From QHXW01 sp035297145 (GTDB lineage Bacteria; Acidobacteriota; Terriglobia; Bryobacterales; Bryobacteraceae): a stretch of 64,000 nucleotides of DNA. Location: NCBI GenBank assembly GCA_035297145.1, contig DATGZN010000066.1, positions 31,223-95,222 on the forward strand, read 5' to 3'. Both the position numbers and the translations under genes were made by a program. Position 1 is the first letter of the stretch, and the number at the start of each line of letters is the position of its first letter. Below are positions 23,760 to 32,686 of this stretch, one piece after another. The notes under the pieces were generated by a model. That model was not told the DNA's origin. It did no database searches and saw only the letters and a program-made list of their open reading frames with translations.

Positions 23760-25913
23760 TCACCTCACATTCTTTTCGAAAAAATCCGTCAGGGTTTCGT
23801 AGAGGTGTTTGGTCAAGGGTGCCGACACGTGATGGGTCTTTTGTGTGTATAGCATCAGCTCAAAAGTCTTGCCAGCGCGCTGGAGCGCGTCCATCATCTG
23901 GATGGTGTTCTGAGAGTGCACGTTGTCGTCTTCCAGGTTGTGCACCAGCAGCAACTTGTCCTTTAGGCCGGCAGCGGTGGTGAGGGCTGAAGCGCGCTCG
24001 TAAGCTTCGGCATTTTCCGAAGGCAATCCCATATAGCGCTCGGTATAGATGGTGTCGTAGTTGCGCCAGTGCGTGACCGGGGCGCCGGCGATTCCGGCAC
24101 GAAACAAGCCTGGGGCGTGGGTCAGCGTGTACAAGGTCATATAGCCGCCGTAGCTCCAACCAAAGAGTCCCATGTGAGAAGTGTCGGCGAAGCCGAGCGA
24201 CTCCAGGTATCGAAAACCTTCTCTTTGGTCCTGCAATTCGTGCTCTCCCATGTCACGGAAGATCACCGACTCCCAGCGGTGGCCGCGGCCCTTGGAACCA
24301 CGATTCTCGAGCTGCCAGATGACAAACCCGCGATGAGCCAGGACCTGATCCCATGGCATGCCCGGCCATGAATCCAGCACGATTTGAATGCCCGGACCGC
24401 CGTAGACCACGACGATGACCGGATATTTCTTCCCAGGCGCGAATCCAGCGGGCTTGATCAGACGTGCATAGAGCACGGTGCCATCGGCGGCTTTCACTTT
24501 GTGAATCTCGGTGGGCAGGATGTCGTACTCGTCCGTTTGTGAGCGGTCGGTATCACGGAACACGGCGGTTTCAGCTCCATCTTTGCGATGAATGGCGCGG
24601 CGGGGTGGCGAAGTGATGCTCGACGCGGTATCTAGATACAGGCTGCAGTCGGGGTTCAGTGAGACCTCGTGGATTCCGGATTCCCTGGTGACGCGGCGGC
24701 GATGCTTGCCATCCAGGTGGACCGAGTAGAGCTGGCGCTCCAGAGGGCTCTGTTCCGTGGAGGTGAAATATAGCTCGCCCGCGGCTTCGTCCACGCCCGC
24801 GACGTTCTCCACTTCCCAATCGCCTTCGGTCAACTGATGGAGGCGCTTGCCATCGGTGGAATACAGATAGAGATGATGAAAGCCATCTCGCTCGCTGCCC
24901 CACAGAAACCGCTTGCCGTCTTTGAAAAAGCGCAGATCGTCGTTGACATTAATCCAATACGGATCCTCCTCATGCAGCACGACGTGGGCGGCGCCAGTGG
25001 CGGCGTCGGCGATGAGCAGATCGAGCCGGTTCTGAATGCGATTGAGCTTTTCGACAGCCACGGCGCTGCTATCGGGCAGCCAGTCGAGGCGCGCCAACAG
25101 AGTGTCGCGCGGCTCCCCGAGATCCATCCAGCGTGTTTCGCCGCCGGCCGCGGGAACGATGCCCACGCGCACATCGGCATTGGGATCGCCCGCGTGAGGG
25201 TAACGCTCGGGCTCGAAGCGCGCGTGCACGGCCAGCGCATCCACCTGGAGAAACAGGGGCTCGCGGCTGACGTCGAGCTGCAGGAAAGCGATGAACTTTC
25301 CGTCGGGCGACCACCAGTATGCGGTGCCGATAGCCAATTCTTCGGGATACACCCAGTCCAGTTCGCCGTTGAGCAGAGTTGCCGAGCCGTCGCGGGTCAG
25401 GCGCACGACTTTGCCGGAGGCGATTTCGAGCGAGTAGAGATCGTGCTCGCGCCGGAAGGAAACGAAACGGCCGCCGGGTGAGAGCTTGGCATCGCGCTCC
25501 ACTTCGGTAGTAGCCGTGAGCTGGTCCCACTTGCCGGACTCCACCTGCAGCAGAAATAGGTCACCCGCGGCGGTGATGAGCATTTCCTTGCCGGAATCAG
25601 ACCACGAGAAAATCTGCTCAGTGACGTTGCTGTCCTGCCACTCGTGAGCATCCGGCGGCGCGGGCTTAACGGCTTTGGTTTCGAGCTCGGTAAGATTAAC
25701 GAGGAGTTTTCTCTGGCCGGACGGGACGTCGTAGAGCCAAAGCTGCTTCTCCTCGAGCCAGGCAAACCGCCGGCTATCGGGCGCCCATTGAACCGCCTCG
25801 AAGCCGGTGATTTTTCGTTCGGCGGTGATAGCGTCGATGGTGACGGGCTTTTTCTGGGCTTGTGCGGCGAGAGCAAAAAGAGCGGCACAGGCGAGGACAA
25901 GGGTTCGGGGCAC
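23760..25913 (-). CDS. Dipeptidyl-peptidase IV family serine peptidase (S9B)
   Basis: About 717 residues: a signal peptide (VPRTLVLACAALFALAAQAQ), an N-terminal beta-propeller (YWWSPDGKFIAFLQLDVS and similar repeats) and a C-terminal alpha/beta hydrolase. Catalytic Ser587 is in GLFGWSYGGYMTLY, the Asp in HNLEDDNVH and the His in YTQKTHHVSAP. Such enzymes remove X-Pro or X-Ala dipeptides from peptides outside the cytoplasm. GTG 25913 is chosen because the signal peptide begins there; the frame stays open 24 codons further upstream without a good ribosome site. Confidence 0.93.
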   Translation of the reverse strand: MPRTLVLACAALFALAAQAQKKPVTIDAITAERKITGFEAVQWAPDSRRFAWLEEKQLWLYDVPSGQRKLLVNLTELETKAVKPAPPDAHEWQDSNVTEQIFSWSDSGKEMLITAAGDLFLLQVESGKWDQLTATTEVERDAKLSPGGRFVSFRREHDLYSLEIASGKVVRLTRDGSATLLNGELDWVYPEELAIGTAYWWSPDGKFIAFLQLDVSREPLFLQVDALAVHARFEPERYPHAGDPNADVRVGIVPAAGGETRWMDLGEPRDTLLARLDWLPDSSAVAVEKLNRIQNRLDLLIADAATGAAHVVLHEEDPYWINVNDDLRFFKDGKRFLWGSERDGFHHLYLYSTDGKRLHQLTEGDWEVENVAGVDEAAGELYFTSTEQSPLERQLYSVHLDGKHRRRVTRESGIHEVSLNPDCSLYLDTASSITSPPRRAIHRKDGAETAVFRDTDRSQTDEYDILPTEIHKVKAADGTVLYARLIKPAGFAPGKKYPVIVVVYGGPGIQIVLDSWPGMPWDQVLAHRGFVIWQLENRGSKGRGHRWESVIFRDMGEHELQDQREGFRYLESLGFADTSHMGLFGWSYGGYMTLYTLTHAPGLFRAGIAGAPVTHWRNYDTIYTERYMGLPSENAEAYERASALTTAAGLKDKLLLVHNLEDDNVHSQNTIQMMDALQRAGKTFELMLYTQKTHHVSAPLTKHLYETLTDFFEKNVR

Positions 25914-25981
25914 AAAGAGATTGTATCGGCCCGTATCGTTTCCTGCCACTAAAGTCTGAGCCGGGCTACCGATCAGGCAGG

Positions 25982-26389
25982 TCATTCACCGCAATCAAAG
26001 GTCAGCTTAGTACCGTTGACTTCGATGGTCATCCGTTTGGGATCCTTCTGGCAGGTGATCTTGTACTTCGTTCCACCCACAATGCCAAGCCCAGAGCCGC
26101 CTAGTGGACGGAAAGTAATGGTATCCCCACTGGCCTCATACGGCCCGGTGACGGTGACCGGTTGGCGGTCGGCAAAAGCCAAGCGCAGGGTGAATGTATC
26201 CTGGCCAATCAACGGACTGTCGAAGTGAAATTGCGCACTCGTCAGGCCGTGATCAAGAATCTGCACAATCACCGTCTCGAGTGTCGCATCGCTGCAGCCA
26301 CATGGCGTGCAACCCGTCAGGCTCACAAGAACAGCTAGTGAAAGAAACAGAACGACCCGGTGCATGATGAACTTACCCGTCATGAGCAT
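25982..26389 (-). CDS. Small lipoprotein, family unknown
   Basis: About 130 residues with a lipoprotein signal (VVLFLSLAVLVSLTGC, lipobox LTGC). The mature part is a beta-rich domain with five Cys (CTPCGCSDATLETV, TKYKITCQKDPKR, LTFDCGE). The motifs ATLETVIVQILDHG and TFTLRLAFADRQPVTVTGPY suggest an Ig- or META-like sandwich, but I do not assign it. ATG choices are 26389, 26383 and 26365; AAGGAAC upstream favours one of the first two. Confidence 0.7.
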   Translation of the reverse strand: MLMTGKFIMHRVVLFLSLAVLVSLTGCTPCGCSDATLETVIVQILDHGLTSAQFHFDSPLIGQDTFTLRLAFADRQPVTVTGPYEASGDTITFRPLGGSGLGIVGGTKYKITCQKDPKRMTIEVNGTKLTFDCGE

Positions 26390-26558
26390 GTTCCTTTTCC
26401 ACAGCTTGGTGATTCAGAATATCCGCGCGTTGCACTACCTGATCAGATGCAATCAGTTGCAATCACTATATTATATCTACCTGATTTGACGCAGCACTCA
26501 CTCGTTATTGCTAGCATGGACGGGGGAAATTCAGAGACGGCCTGAGAAAGGAGTTCCC

Positions 26559-27605
26559 ATGACCGCCAAGAAAAAACCAGAAACTGCAAAGCGAGCCACA
26601 CGCGGCGGGGGAAAGCCCGGACTGCGGTTTTATCAGTTGGACATTGACTTCGATGATCGACGAATACGGTACTCCACTTGGGGGAGTGTGCAACTCCGGT
26701 TCGTGGGCCGTAAGGAGATCATTTATTTCAATCTGGCGGTCGAGGGGACGTGGGCGGTACGGAATGTCCCGGTCCTGAGCCGGGAGGGACCAGGGAAACG
26801 GCAGGAGACTTGGTTCTCGTTTCCGCTCGGAAACCGCGAAGGCGAACGAGTCCGAAAAGTGGAGTACGGATACTCGCTGACAGGACGCCCGACCGGCAAG
26901 ATGCCGCCCATGACGGCGAATGCGGCAGTGACCCAGCGTCTTTACCGGCTCCGCCGAGGGACAGGTGGTCCTCGAGAGCGCCCACAGGGAATTACTCCCC
27001 AATCTCCAAAGCCGGTCGAGGGTGGTGAAGTGAAGGGTCCGAAGGCAACTCACGACGGCTTTCCGAACCAGCCGTGCGGTCCCAATGAGTGTGTCCCCAC
27101 GGCGATCTCAAACAGTCTGAAGTTCCTGAACAAAAAGCATAAGCTTGACATCCCAGACGATGACATCTCGATCGACAAGCTCAAGAAGCCGACCGGCTGG
27201 CACAAGCAAGATGGTTGCCCGGACGGCTGGGAGGATGGAAAGAAAGACTACGTGGACAGTGAGAACAAGAAGACAGGCAAAAAGAAATGGCCTGTCGACA
27301 CGACCGTTCCGAATCAACCAACGCAGTACGCACAAAAGATTTACGACGCCATACGCCGGGGTTGCGATGTCGAGATCATCGCCAATGGTCACTGCGTGGC
27401 GGTGACGGGCGCCCAAGAACTCAAGAACGGATGGTATACCCTCGACCTGACTCACGATTCCAAGCAGCAAAAGAAGAAAGGCGAAGGAATTACCGAGACT
27501 GTCACGTACAATCCAAAGACCAATACCGTGCTCGCTGGCTCATCTTGGATTACCAACCAGAAACTTCTGTTGGTGGTGATCGAGTGTCCTAAGAAAAAGC
27601 CTTGA
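26559..27605 (+). CDS. Two-domain protein with papain-like (C39-like) cysteine-peptidase signature
   Basis: From ATG 26559 (AGGAG seven bases upstream) the product has 348 residues and no signal peptide. Residues 1-19 are basic. Residues 20-110 form an unknown beta-rich domain (GLRFYQLDIDFDDRRIRYST and on). After a linker, residues 165-345 carry a papain-like order: Q171 and C178 in NQPCGPNECVPTAISNSLKF, H278 in NGHCVAVTG, and D296 in YTLDLTHD. The middle is unusually Lys/Asp-rich. I know no named family with this architecture. The peptidase call is an inference from residue order; it could be an inactive or transglutaminase-like relative. Confidence 0.65.
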   Translation: MTAKKKPETAKRATRGGGKPGLRFYQLDIDFDDRRIRYSTWGSVQLRFVGRKEIIYFNLAVEGTWAVRNVPVLSREGPGKRQETWFSFPLGNREGERVRKVEYGYSLTGRPTGKMPPMTANAAVTQRLYRLRRGTGGPRERPQGITPQSPKPVEGGEVKGPKATHDGFPNQPCGPNECVPTAISNSLKFLNKKHKLDIPDDDISIDKLKKPTGWHKQDGCPDGWEDGKKDYVDSENKKTGKKKWPVDTTVPNQPTQYAQKIYDAIRRGCDVEIIANGHCVAVTGAQELKNGWYTLDLTHDSKQQKKKGEGITETVTYNPKTNTVLAGSSWITNQKLLLVVIECPKKKP

Positions 27606-27666
27606 TCGGCGGCATGAAGAACTAAGCTCGAATTGAGCGGCTCGTCGCCGCAAAAGGAGATTTGAA

Positions 27667-27969
27667 ATGCTGACACTTGGTCTGTTTGTCCGGCTGGAGG
27701 CGAAACCCGGCAAGGAACAGGAGCTAGCCGCGTTCCTGATGCAGGGCCTCCAGCTCGCCAATCAGGAGACAACGACCCCACTGTGGTTTGCGCTGCGAAT
27801 TGGGCCGGCCACGTTTGCCATATTCGATGCATTTTCTGATGAAGCAGGACGGCAGAATCATCTCAACGGGCCCATTGCCAAGGCTCTCATGGCGCAGGCT
27901 CCGAACCTATTGGCCGCGGCTCCGGTGATCGAGCGGGTAGACGTATTGGGCGCTAAACTTCCTAAATAG
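27667..27969 (+). CDS. Antibiotic-biosynthesis-monooxygenase-fold protein (putative quinol monooxygenase)
   Basis: A 100-residue ferredoxin-like ABM domain: LFVRLEAKPGKEQELAAFLM, TPLWFALRIGPATFAIFDAF, and DEAGRQNHLNGPIAKALM. These small dimers oxidise quinones or bind heme without cofactors. A strong AAGGAG precedes the ATG. The neighbour downstream encodes a DUF488 protein and is probably unrelated. Confidence 0.85.
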   Translation: MLTLGLFVRLEAKPGKEQELAAFLMQGLQLANQETTTPLWFALRIGPATFAIFDAFSDEAGRQNHLNGPIAKALMAQAPNLLAAAPVIERVDVLGAKLPK

Positions 27970-28010
27970 AGCGACGCGGCCGTGCCGCAGGGCGGAAGGA
28001 GGATTCGAGT

Positions 28011-28397
28011 TTGCCCATTGCAGTGGTGAGGCTCGGATCTCCGAGGAAGCCAAATGAGGGCTTGCGGCTTGGCACGGTCCGCAGGCCGCCCCGCGGAGTG
28101 CCGAAAGCGCAATTCGCGAGGCTGGATTATTACGATGTCTGGCTGCCGAATCTGGCTCCGAGCCAGGAGTTGGTGGCGTTTGCTTTGCGATCGAGGGATG
28201 ACAAGTCGTGGAAGGCATTCGAGCGCAAATTCAGGGCGGAGATGAAGAAGCCTGATACGGCCAGGGTGCTTGACGTGTTGGCGGCGCTGTCCCATCAGAC
28301 TAATTTCTCACTAGGGTGCTACTGCGAGAATGAGGAACGGTGTCACCGCTCGATTCTGCGGAAGTTACTTGCTGAGCGCGGGGCTGAGTTTTCCTGA
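28011..28397 (+). CDS. DUF488-family protein
   Basis: A 128-residue protein with GLRLGTVRRPPRGVPKAQFA, RLDYYDVWLPNLAPSQELVA and the hallmark LGCYCENEERCHRSILRKLL. The conserved Cys/His cluster near the C-terminus defines the family. The function is not established. It starts at TTG, supported by AGGAGG eight bases upstream. Confidence 0.85.
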   Translation: MPIAVVRLGSPRKPNEGLRLGTVRRPPRGVPKAQFARLDYYDVWLPNLAPSQELVAFALRSRDDKSWKAFERKFRAEMKKPDTARVLDVLAALSHQTNFSLGCYCENEERCHRSILRKLLAERGAEFS

Positions 28398-28411
28398 GGC
28401 GCTCGATTGGG

Positions 28412-28657
28412 TCATGGAACGCGCCGGCCCTTCGGCGCCTGGCCAGGGAGCAGGAAAGTCTTGATCAACCCACCTTCGCCGCAGACCGTCATGCCGGAGA
28501 ATCGCTTGTACCACGGACCCTCGGGCACATCGGGCTCTCCGTCGAGCCACTTCGCCAATAGTTCCAACTGAGATGCTGGAATTTTCCTGCTCTGGACGCG
28601 GTCGAGCAGATGCTGAAATAATGCGGGCGGAACGTTTTGGCGGCGGACGCGAGGCAA
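28412..28657 (-). CDS. Small hypothetical protein paired with an RHH protein
   Basis: An 81-residue product starting at TTG with AGGAG eight bases upstream: PRVRRQNVPPALFQHLLDRV, ASQLELLAKWLDGEPDVPEG, then WYKRFSGMTVCGEGGLIKTF and LLPGQAPKG. It resembles small proteins I have seen annotated only as hypothetical. It follows the ribbon-helix-helix gene by 24 bases on the same strand, in the arrangement of an antitoxin-toxin pair. No toxin fold is recognised. Confidence 0.6.
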   Translation of the reverse strand: MPRVRRQNVPPALFQHLLDRVQSRKIPASQLELLAKWLDGEPDVPEGPWYKRFSGMTVCGEGGLIKTFLLPGQAPKGRRVP

Positions 28658-28681
28658 AACCTTGACTCCTGGCGTCCCGCG

Positions 28682-29023
28682 TTAGATCCCGTAGAAGCCA
28701 CGGGTGAGACGCTCTTTAATCCGCGCGGCCTCGGCTGGATTCGACGCCGCTGCGAGCTGCTTCGCCAGCAGGCCCAACTCCTCGGGGCTGAGCCGAATGC
28801 CCTTGCCCTCCAGGACTGCGAGTTCTGCTGTTTCGATGGCGACCTCTTCTCCGGTTGGCTTACGCGCCACAACCCGGCTGCCAGTGAGAGCCTGCCGGAC
28901 GAACCAGTGATAGACCGCCAGCGCGCTCTTGATCACGTCAGTTCGCTTTGATCCCGTCAATTCCGCCATTTGGTCAACCAGCGCAAGCTCGGCCGGCGTC
29001 AACACGGGTTGGATTCTAGCCAT
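28682..29023 (-). CDS. Ribbon-helix-helix (CopG-like) DNA-binding protein
   Basis: A 113-residue protein beginning RIQPVLTPAELALVDQMAEL, then TGSKRTDVIKSALAVYHWFV, the strand-helix-helix pattern of CopG/Arc-type regulators. The C-terminal half is charged and helical (ELGLLAKQLAAASNPAEAAR). It probably autoregulates the two-gene unit with the 81-residue protein downstream. It could be an antitoxin. Confidence 0.7.
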   Translation of the reverse strand: MARIQPVLTPAELALVDQMAELTGSKRTDVIKSALAVYHWFVRQALTGSRVVARKPTGEEVAIETAELAVLEGKGIRLSPEELGLLAKQLAAASNPAEAARIKERLTRGFYGI

Positions 29024-29095
29024 ATACTCTTAATTGCTCGTTTTCTGTGTCTATTTTACTCTTTTCCGATCAGTCTGTCGAGCACCAGCCCGTCT

Positions 29096-30721
29096 TCACG
29101 GCGCCCACTGCGGTGCGACATAGGCGTAGAACATCACGATTAAGCCGGTGATCGAAGCCAGCAGGATGCTATGGCGCAGGGTGAAGCGGAACAGGCGTCC
29201 TTCGTCTTCGGTCTTCATGGCGGTGGCGGCGGACGCGACGGCGATGCTTTGCAGGCTGATCATTTTGCCCATTACACCGCCGGCGGAATTCGAGGCCGCC
29301 ATGAGCACGGCATTCATACCTAGCTTTCCGGCGGTGATGACTTGCAGATTTCCGAACAACGCGTTCGAAGCAGTGTCACTGCCGGTGAGGAACACCCCCA
29401 GCCATCCGAGCATTGCGCTAAAAAACGGGAACATCACGCCCGTAGCGGCGAAAGCCAAGCCGAGAGTGGCGGTGGCGCCAGAATAATTCATCAGAAATGC
29501 CAGAGCGAGAACCGCGGCGATGGTCAGTTCGGCGAACAGAAGTTGCTTCATGGTGCTTAGCAGCACGCGAAGGAACTGCGCGGGCGGCATGCCCAGCAGG
29601 ATCGCGGATAATATTGCCGCGAACAGACAGGCTGTCCCCGGAGCCGAGAGAGAATTGAACGTATAGACTGCCGCGTAGGGCGCGGGTTTGTTAACCACGG
29701 GCGGCATGCGCAGGATGACGTTGTGCAATCCTGGCCATGGAAAACTGAATGAAGCCGTGTTCAGCGTGGCTTGCAGTGGTTTGAAGCCCCAGGCGAGGAC
29801 GAAAATCACAAGCAGAATATATGGCCCCCAGGCATGCAGCAGATCGCGGCCTGAATGGCGTGGGGGAGCGACGTGCGCGGTGCTGTGCTCGTCGAAGTCG
29901 AACTTGTCGCGAGGCTTCCAGAATCTTAAGAACAGCACCAGCGCACCGATGGCGGCGAGCGAGCTGAGAATATCGGTGACTTGCGGGCCGATGAGGTTTG
30001 ACACAAGCAACTGAACGCCGGCGAAAGCGAATCCACAAACCACCGCAGCCGGCAGCACACCGCGAAGGGCACGCCAGCCACCCATCACGAGGACCAGGTA
30101 GCCGGGCACGATCAGGGAAACCGGCGCGCAGATGCGGCCGACACCGGCGCTCAAACGATCGAGCGGAAGACCAGTGATGCCGGCGAGCGCGAGGATGGGT
30201 GTGGCGATGGAGCCGAACGCTACAGGCGCGGTATTGGCGAGCAGGCAGATACCGCCGGCAAAGAACGGAGAGAATCCGAGTCCGGTGAGCATGGCGGCGG
30301 CCACGGCAACGGGCGTACCGAATCCGGCCGCACCTTCAATGAATGCGCCAAACGCGAAAGCGATCAGCAGCGCTTGCAAGCGGCGATCTTCGGTGAGGCT
30401 GCCGACGGAGTCCTTGACGATCTGAAATCTGCCGGTGCTAACGGTGATGTTGTAGAGCAGGATGGCGGTGAATACGACCCAGCCGATGGGAAACAGTCCG
30501 AATGCGGCGCCGTAGCCGATGGCGCTGGCGAGTTTGCCGGCATGCATGCCGTAGACGCCCAAGGCGACCACGGCGGCGGCGCCCAATCCATAGAGCGATG
30601 CCTGCCACGCCGGCTTACGCAACACGCCCAGAAGGACCAGGAGTACGAAAACCGGAACCGCCGCTACGAGTGCGGAGAGCCAGAGGCTGCCGCCTACCGG
30701 CGTATAGTTCTGCGGCCACAT
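29096..30721 (-). CDS. lldP: L-lactate permease family transporter (LldP)
   Basis: A 541-residue membrane protein with about 12-14 hydrophobic segments. It begins MWPQNYTPVGGSLWLSALVA and contains AFGAFIEGAAGFGTPVAVAA and SNSAGGVMGKMISLQSIAVA, signature regions of the lactate/glycolate permease family. It imports L-lactate or glycolate with protons. No lactate dehydrogenase is adjacent; gph (glycolate-producing) lies two genes upstream on the same strand, which makes glycolate a thinkable substrate. Confidence 0.9.
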   Translation of the reverse strand: MWPQNYTPVGGSLWLSALVAAVPVFVLLVLLGVLRKPAWQASLYGLGAAAVVALGVYGMHAGKLASAIGYGAAFGLFPIGWVVFTAILLYNITVSTGRFQIVKDSVGSLTEDRRLQALLIAFAFGAFIEGAAGFGTPVAVAAAMLTGLGFSPFFAGGICLLANTAPVAFGSIATPILALAGITGLPLDRLSAGVGRICAPVSLIVPGYLVLVMGGWRALRGVLPAAVVCGFAFAGVQLLVSNLIGPQVTDILSSLAAIGALVLFLRFWKPRDKFDFDEHSTAHVAPPRHSGRDLLHAWGPYILLVIFVLAWGFKPLQATLNTASFSFPWPGLHNVILRMPPVVNKPAPYAAVYTFNSLSAPGTACLFAAILSAILLGMPPAQFLRVLLSTMKQLLFAELTIAAVLALAFLMNYSGATATLGLAFAATGVMFPFFSAMLGWLGVFLTGSDTASNALFGNLQVITAGKLGMNAVLMAASNSAGGVMGKMISLQSIAVASAATAMKTEDEGRLFRFTLRHSILLASITGLIVMFYAYVAPQWAP

Positions 30722-30730
30722 AGGGGACTA

Positions 30731-31174
30731 TTATGCACCGGCGCGCAAGCGCAGCACAGCATCGGCGATGTTTTTTCTGACGCTTTCTGCTTCTTCTTCT
30801 GTTTTGTAAGGCTGGCGGGGCCAGAAGAATCCGCGCAGGCCATCCTTCTTGCGGCGCGGGACGACGTGAACGTGCAAGTGAGGAACGCTCTGGCTGACCT
30901 TATTGTTGATTGCAACAAAGGTGCCGTCTGCTGCGAGCGCGGACTCAATGGATTGGGCCAGGAGCTGTGCGGCGGCGAAGAACGGCTGGATCAGCGAGGC
31001 GGGCAGATCGGCCAACGTTTCGCAGTGCTGTCTGGGGATGAGCAAGGTATGGCCGGGGAAAACAGGGCGATGATCGAGGAAGGCTAGCGACGTTTCGTCT
31101 TCGAAGACCACCGGCACCGGCACGGTTCGGGCGGCAATCTTGCAGAATAAGCAGGACGCGGAGGGGTCAGCCAT
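30731..31174 (-). CDS. HIT-family nucleotide hydrolase
   Basis: A 147-residue HIT protein: CLFCKIAARTVPVPVVFEDE, LAFLDHRPVFPGHTLLIPRQ, and the histidine triad SVPHLHVHVVPRRKKDG. It cleaves nucleoside monophosphate bonds such as adenylylated metabolites. A CxxC near the N-terminus may bind zinc. It overlaps the gph-like gene upstream by eight bases. Confidence 0.92.
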   Translation of the reverse strand: MADPSASCLFCKIAARTVPVPVVFEDETSLAFLDHRPVFPGHTLLIPRQHCETLADLPASLIQPFFAAAQLLAQSIESALAADGTFVAINNKVSQSVPHLHVHVVPRRKKDGLRGFFWPRQPYKTEEEAESVRKNIADAVLRLRAGA

Positions 31175-31817
31175 GGCCGGTCACGCGCTCGGCGAGTTCT
31201 TCCGGATGGTGGATGAGAAAATCGGGCGGACACTCGGCGAATGTTTCCGGTTGAAAGCCCCAGGTGACGCCGCAGACCTTAACGTTTGCGTTGCGCGCCG
31301 TCTGCACGTCAACGGAGCTGTCGCCCACCATCAGAGTCTCGTCGCGGGTGGCGCCGCACTCGGTCATCAAGGTTTCAATGCCGATGGGATGCGGCTTTTT
31401 CTGGTCAAAGCTATTGCCGCCATAGACGCGGCGGAAGTGCGCGTGCAAGCCAAGGCCATCGATGATTGCCTGGCTGAAGCGCACGGGCTTGTTAGTGAGC
31501 ACGGCCATGCGGACGCCGGAGTCGCGGAGGCGGTCGAGGACCTCGCGCACCCCTGGATAGAGCACGGTGTGGTCGAGCATGTGGTCGCGATAGTAGCCGA
31601 GGAAATAGAGCAAAGCGTTCTGTACTTCGTCGTCCGTATAGTCCGGACCGAGCGCCCTCCGGATCAGGACGGGGGCGCCGTTGCCGACATAGGAGTAGAC
31701 AGTTTCGTTTTCCAGCGGCGGCAGATGAAGATGCGCGCGCGTAGCGTTGACGGAGTTCGCCAGATCGCGGCTGGAGTCGATGAGCGTGCCGTCCAGGTCG
31801 AAGATCACTAGATCCAT
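31167..31817 (-). CDS. gph: HAD-family phosphatase, phosphoglycolate phosphatase-like
   Basis: A 216-residue HAD protein: nucleophile motif VIFDLDGTLIDSSRD, motif II LTNKPVRFS, and TLMVGDSSVDVQTARNANVK (motif IV). The cap is of the C1 type typical of Gph/PGPase. Phosphoglycolate is the usual substrate, but other small phosphates are possible. In a compact minus-strand run between the Fis-like gene and the HIT gene. Confidence 0.88.
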   Translation of the reverse strand: MDLVIFDLDGTLIDSSRDLANSVNATRAHLHLPPLENETVYSYVGNGAPVLIRRALGPDYTDDEVQNALLYFLGYYRDHMLDHTVLYPGVREVLDRLRDSGVRMAVLTNKPVRFSQAIIDGLGLHAHFRRVYGGNSFDQKKPHPIGIETLMTECGATRDETLMVGDSSVDVQTARNANVKVCGVTWGFQPETFAECPPDFLIHHPEELAERVTGHG

Positions 31818-31837
31818 TGCGGTGGAGACGGCGGGAC

Positions 31838-32098
31838 TCAGCCCACCTTGACACGACGGCGCGGAGCTTGCGCGCGGCGCATGGGCTTCCGGCGCGGCTC
31901 ACCGATTTTGTACTCCAACATTTTGCGTTGCAGCGTGTTGCGATGGATGCCGAGAAGTTTACTGGCGGCGCAGCGGTTGCCGCCGGTGCGCTCAACGGCG
32001 CGCGCGATGAGCGTCTTCTCGAGAATCTCGACGGCCTCCTCCATAAAAAATCCATTGTTTAGCAGATGGTCGACGAGCTTTTCGAATGTTTCCTTCAT
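31838..32098 (-). CDS. Fis-type helix-turn-helix protein
   Basis: An 86-residue protein. The central ILEKTLIARAVERTGGNRCA, then ASKLLGIHRNTLQRKMLEYK is the Fis/NtrC C-terminal HTH. A basic tail (RRKPMRRAQAPRRRVKVG) follows. It is a small free-standing DNA-binding protein of the Fis family, likely a nucleoid or local regulator. Its gene lies 12 bases downstream of cvpA. Confidence 0.88.
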   Translation of the reverse strand: MKETFEKLVDHLLNNGFFMEEAVEILEKTLIARAVERTGGNRCAASKLLGIHRNTLQRKMLEYKIGEPRRKPMRRAQAPRRRVKVG

Positions 32099-32110
32099 TT
32101 CAGGTTGTGT

Positions 32111-32686
32111 TTACGCGTCGGAATCGGGGAGGCGGTGGACACCGTTCTTGAGAGTGTCCTGCCAGATACTTTTCACCTGGCCATAGTGCTTGCGAAAGCT
32201 ATCTTTGAGTTCGCGGGGCGCGACCGAGGCAAACAAGTGCGCGGTGTCGATCACGTAGGGGGCCAATCGCGAGTGGACCACGGCATTAGGAGCGGCGTCG
32301 CCCGTGGAAGGGGTGAACGCCACGATGGCCACGATCAGCGCGACCGACATGAGCAGGCCACGCACGGCGCCGAAACCCGCGCCGAGAACGCGGTCGAAGA
32401 ATGTGAGCCCGGCAACCTTGACGAGACGGCTGAACAGCATGCCGACGATGGCCCCGGCAAGCAGCACGCCGATGAAAACGATCAGGAATCCGCAGAAGTG
32501 CGCGACGCCTGGCGACTTCACATACGGTTCGAGAAACGCGCCCGCGGCGCCGTAGAACCAGAGCCCGCAGAATAGCGCGACGAACATAGAGATGAGCTCG
32601 ATCAGTTCCCGTGAAAAGCCTTTGCGGAAACTGGTGATAATCGAGAAGGCGAGCAGCAGTATCAGAACCCAATCCAGCCAGTTCAT
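32111..32686 (-). CDS. CvpA-family membrane protein
   Basis: A 191-residue protein with four hydrophobic segments starting MNWLDWVLILLLAFSIITSF, then RKGFSRELIELISMF, the CvpA hallmark. FDRVLGAGFGAVRGLLMSVA is the conserved last segment. CvpA is linked to purine and envelope functions in other bacteria; here it overlaps purC by four bases, so the purine link is kept. Confidence 0.88.
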   Translation of the reverse strand: MNWLDWVLILLLAFSIITSFRKGFSRELIELISMFVALFCGLWFYGAAGAFLEPYVKSPGVAHFCGFLIVFIGVLLAGAIVGMLFSRLVKVAGLTFFDRVLGAGFGAVRGLLMSVALIVAIVAFTPSTGDAAPNAVVHSRLAPYVIDTAHLFASVAPRELKDSFRKHYGQVKSIWQDTLKNGVHRLPDSDA

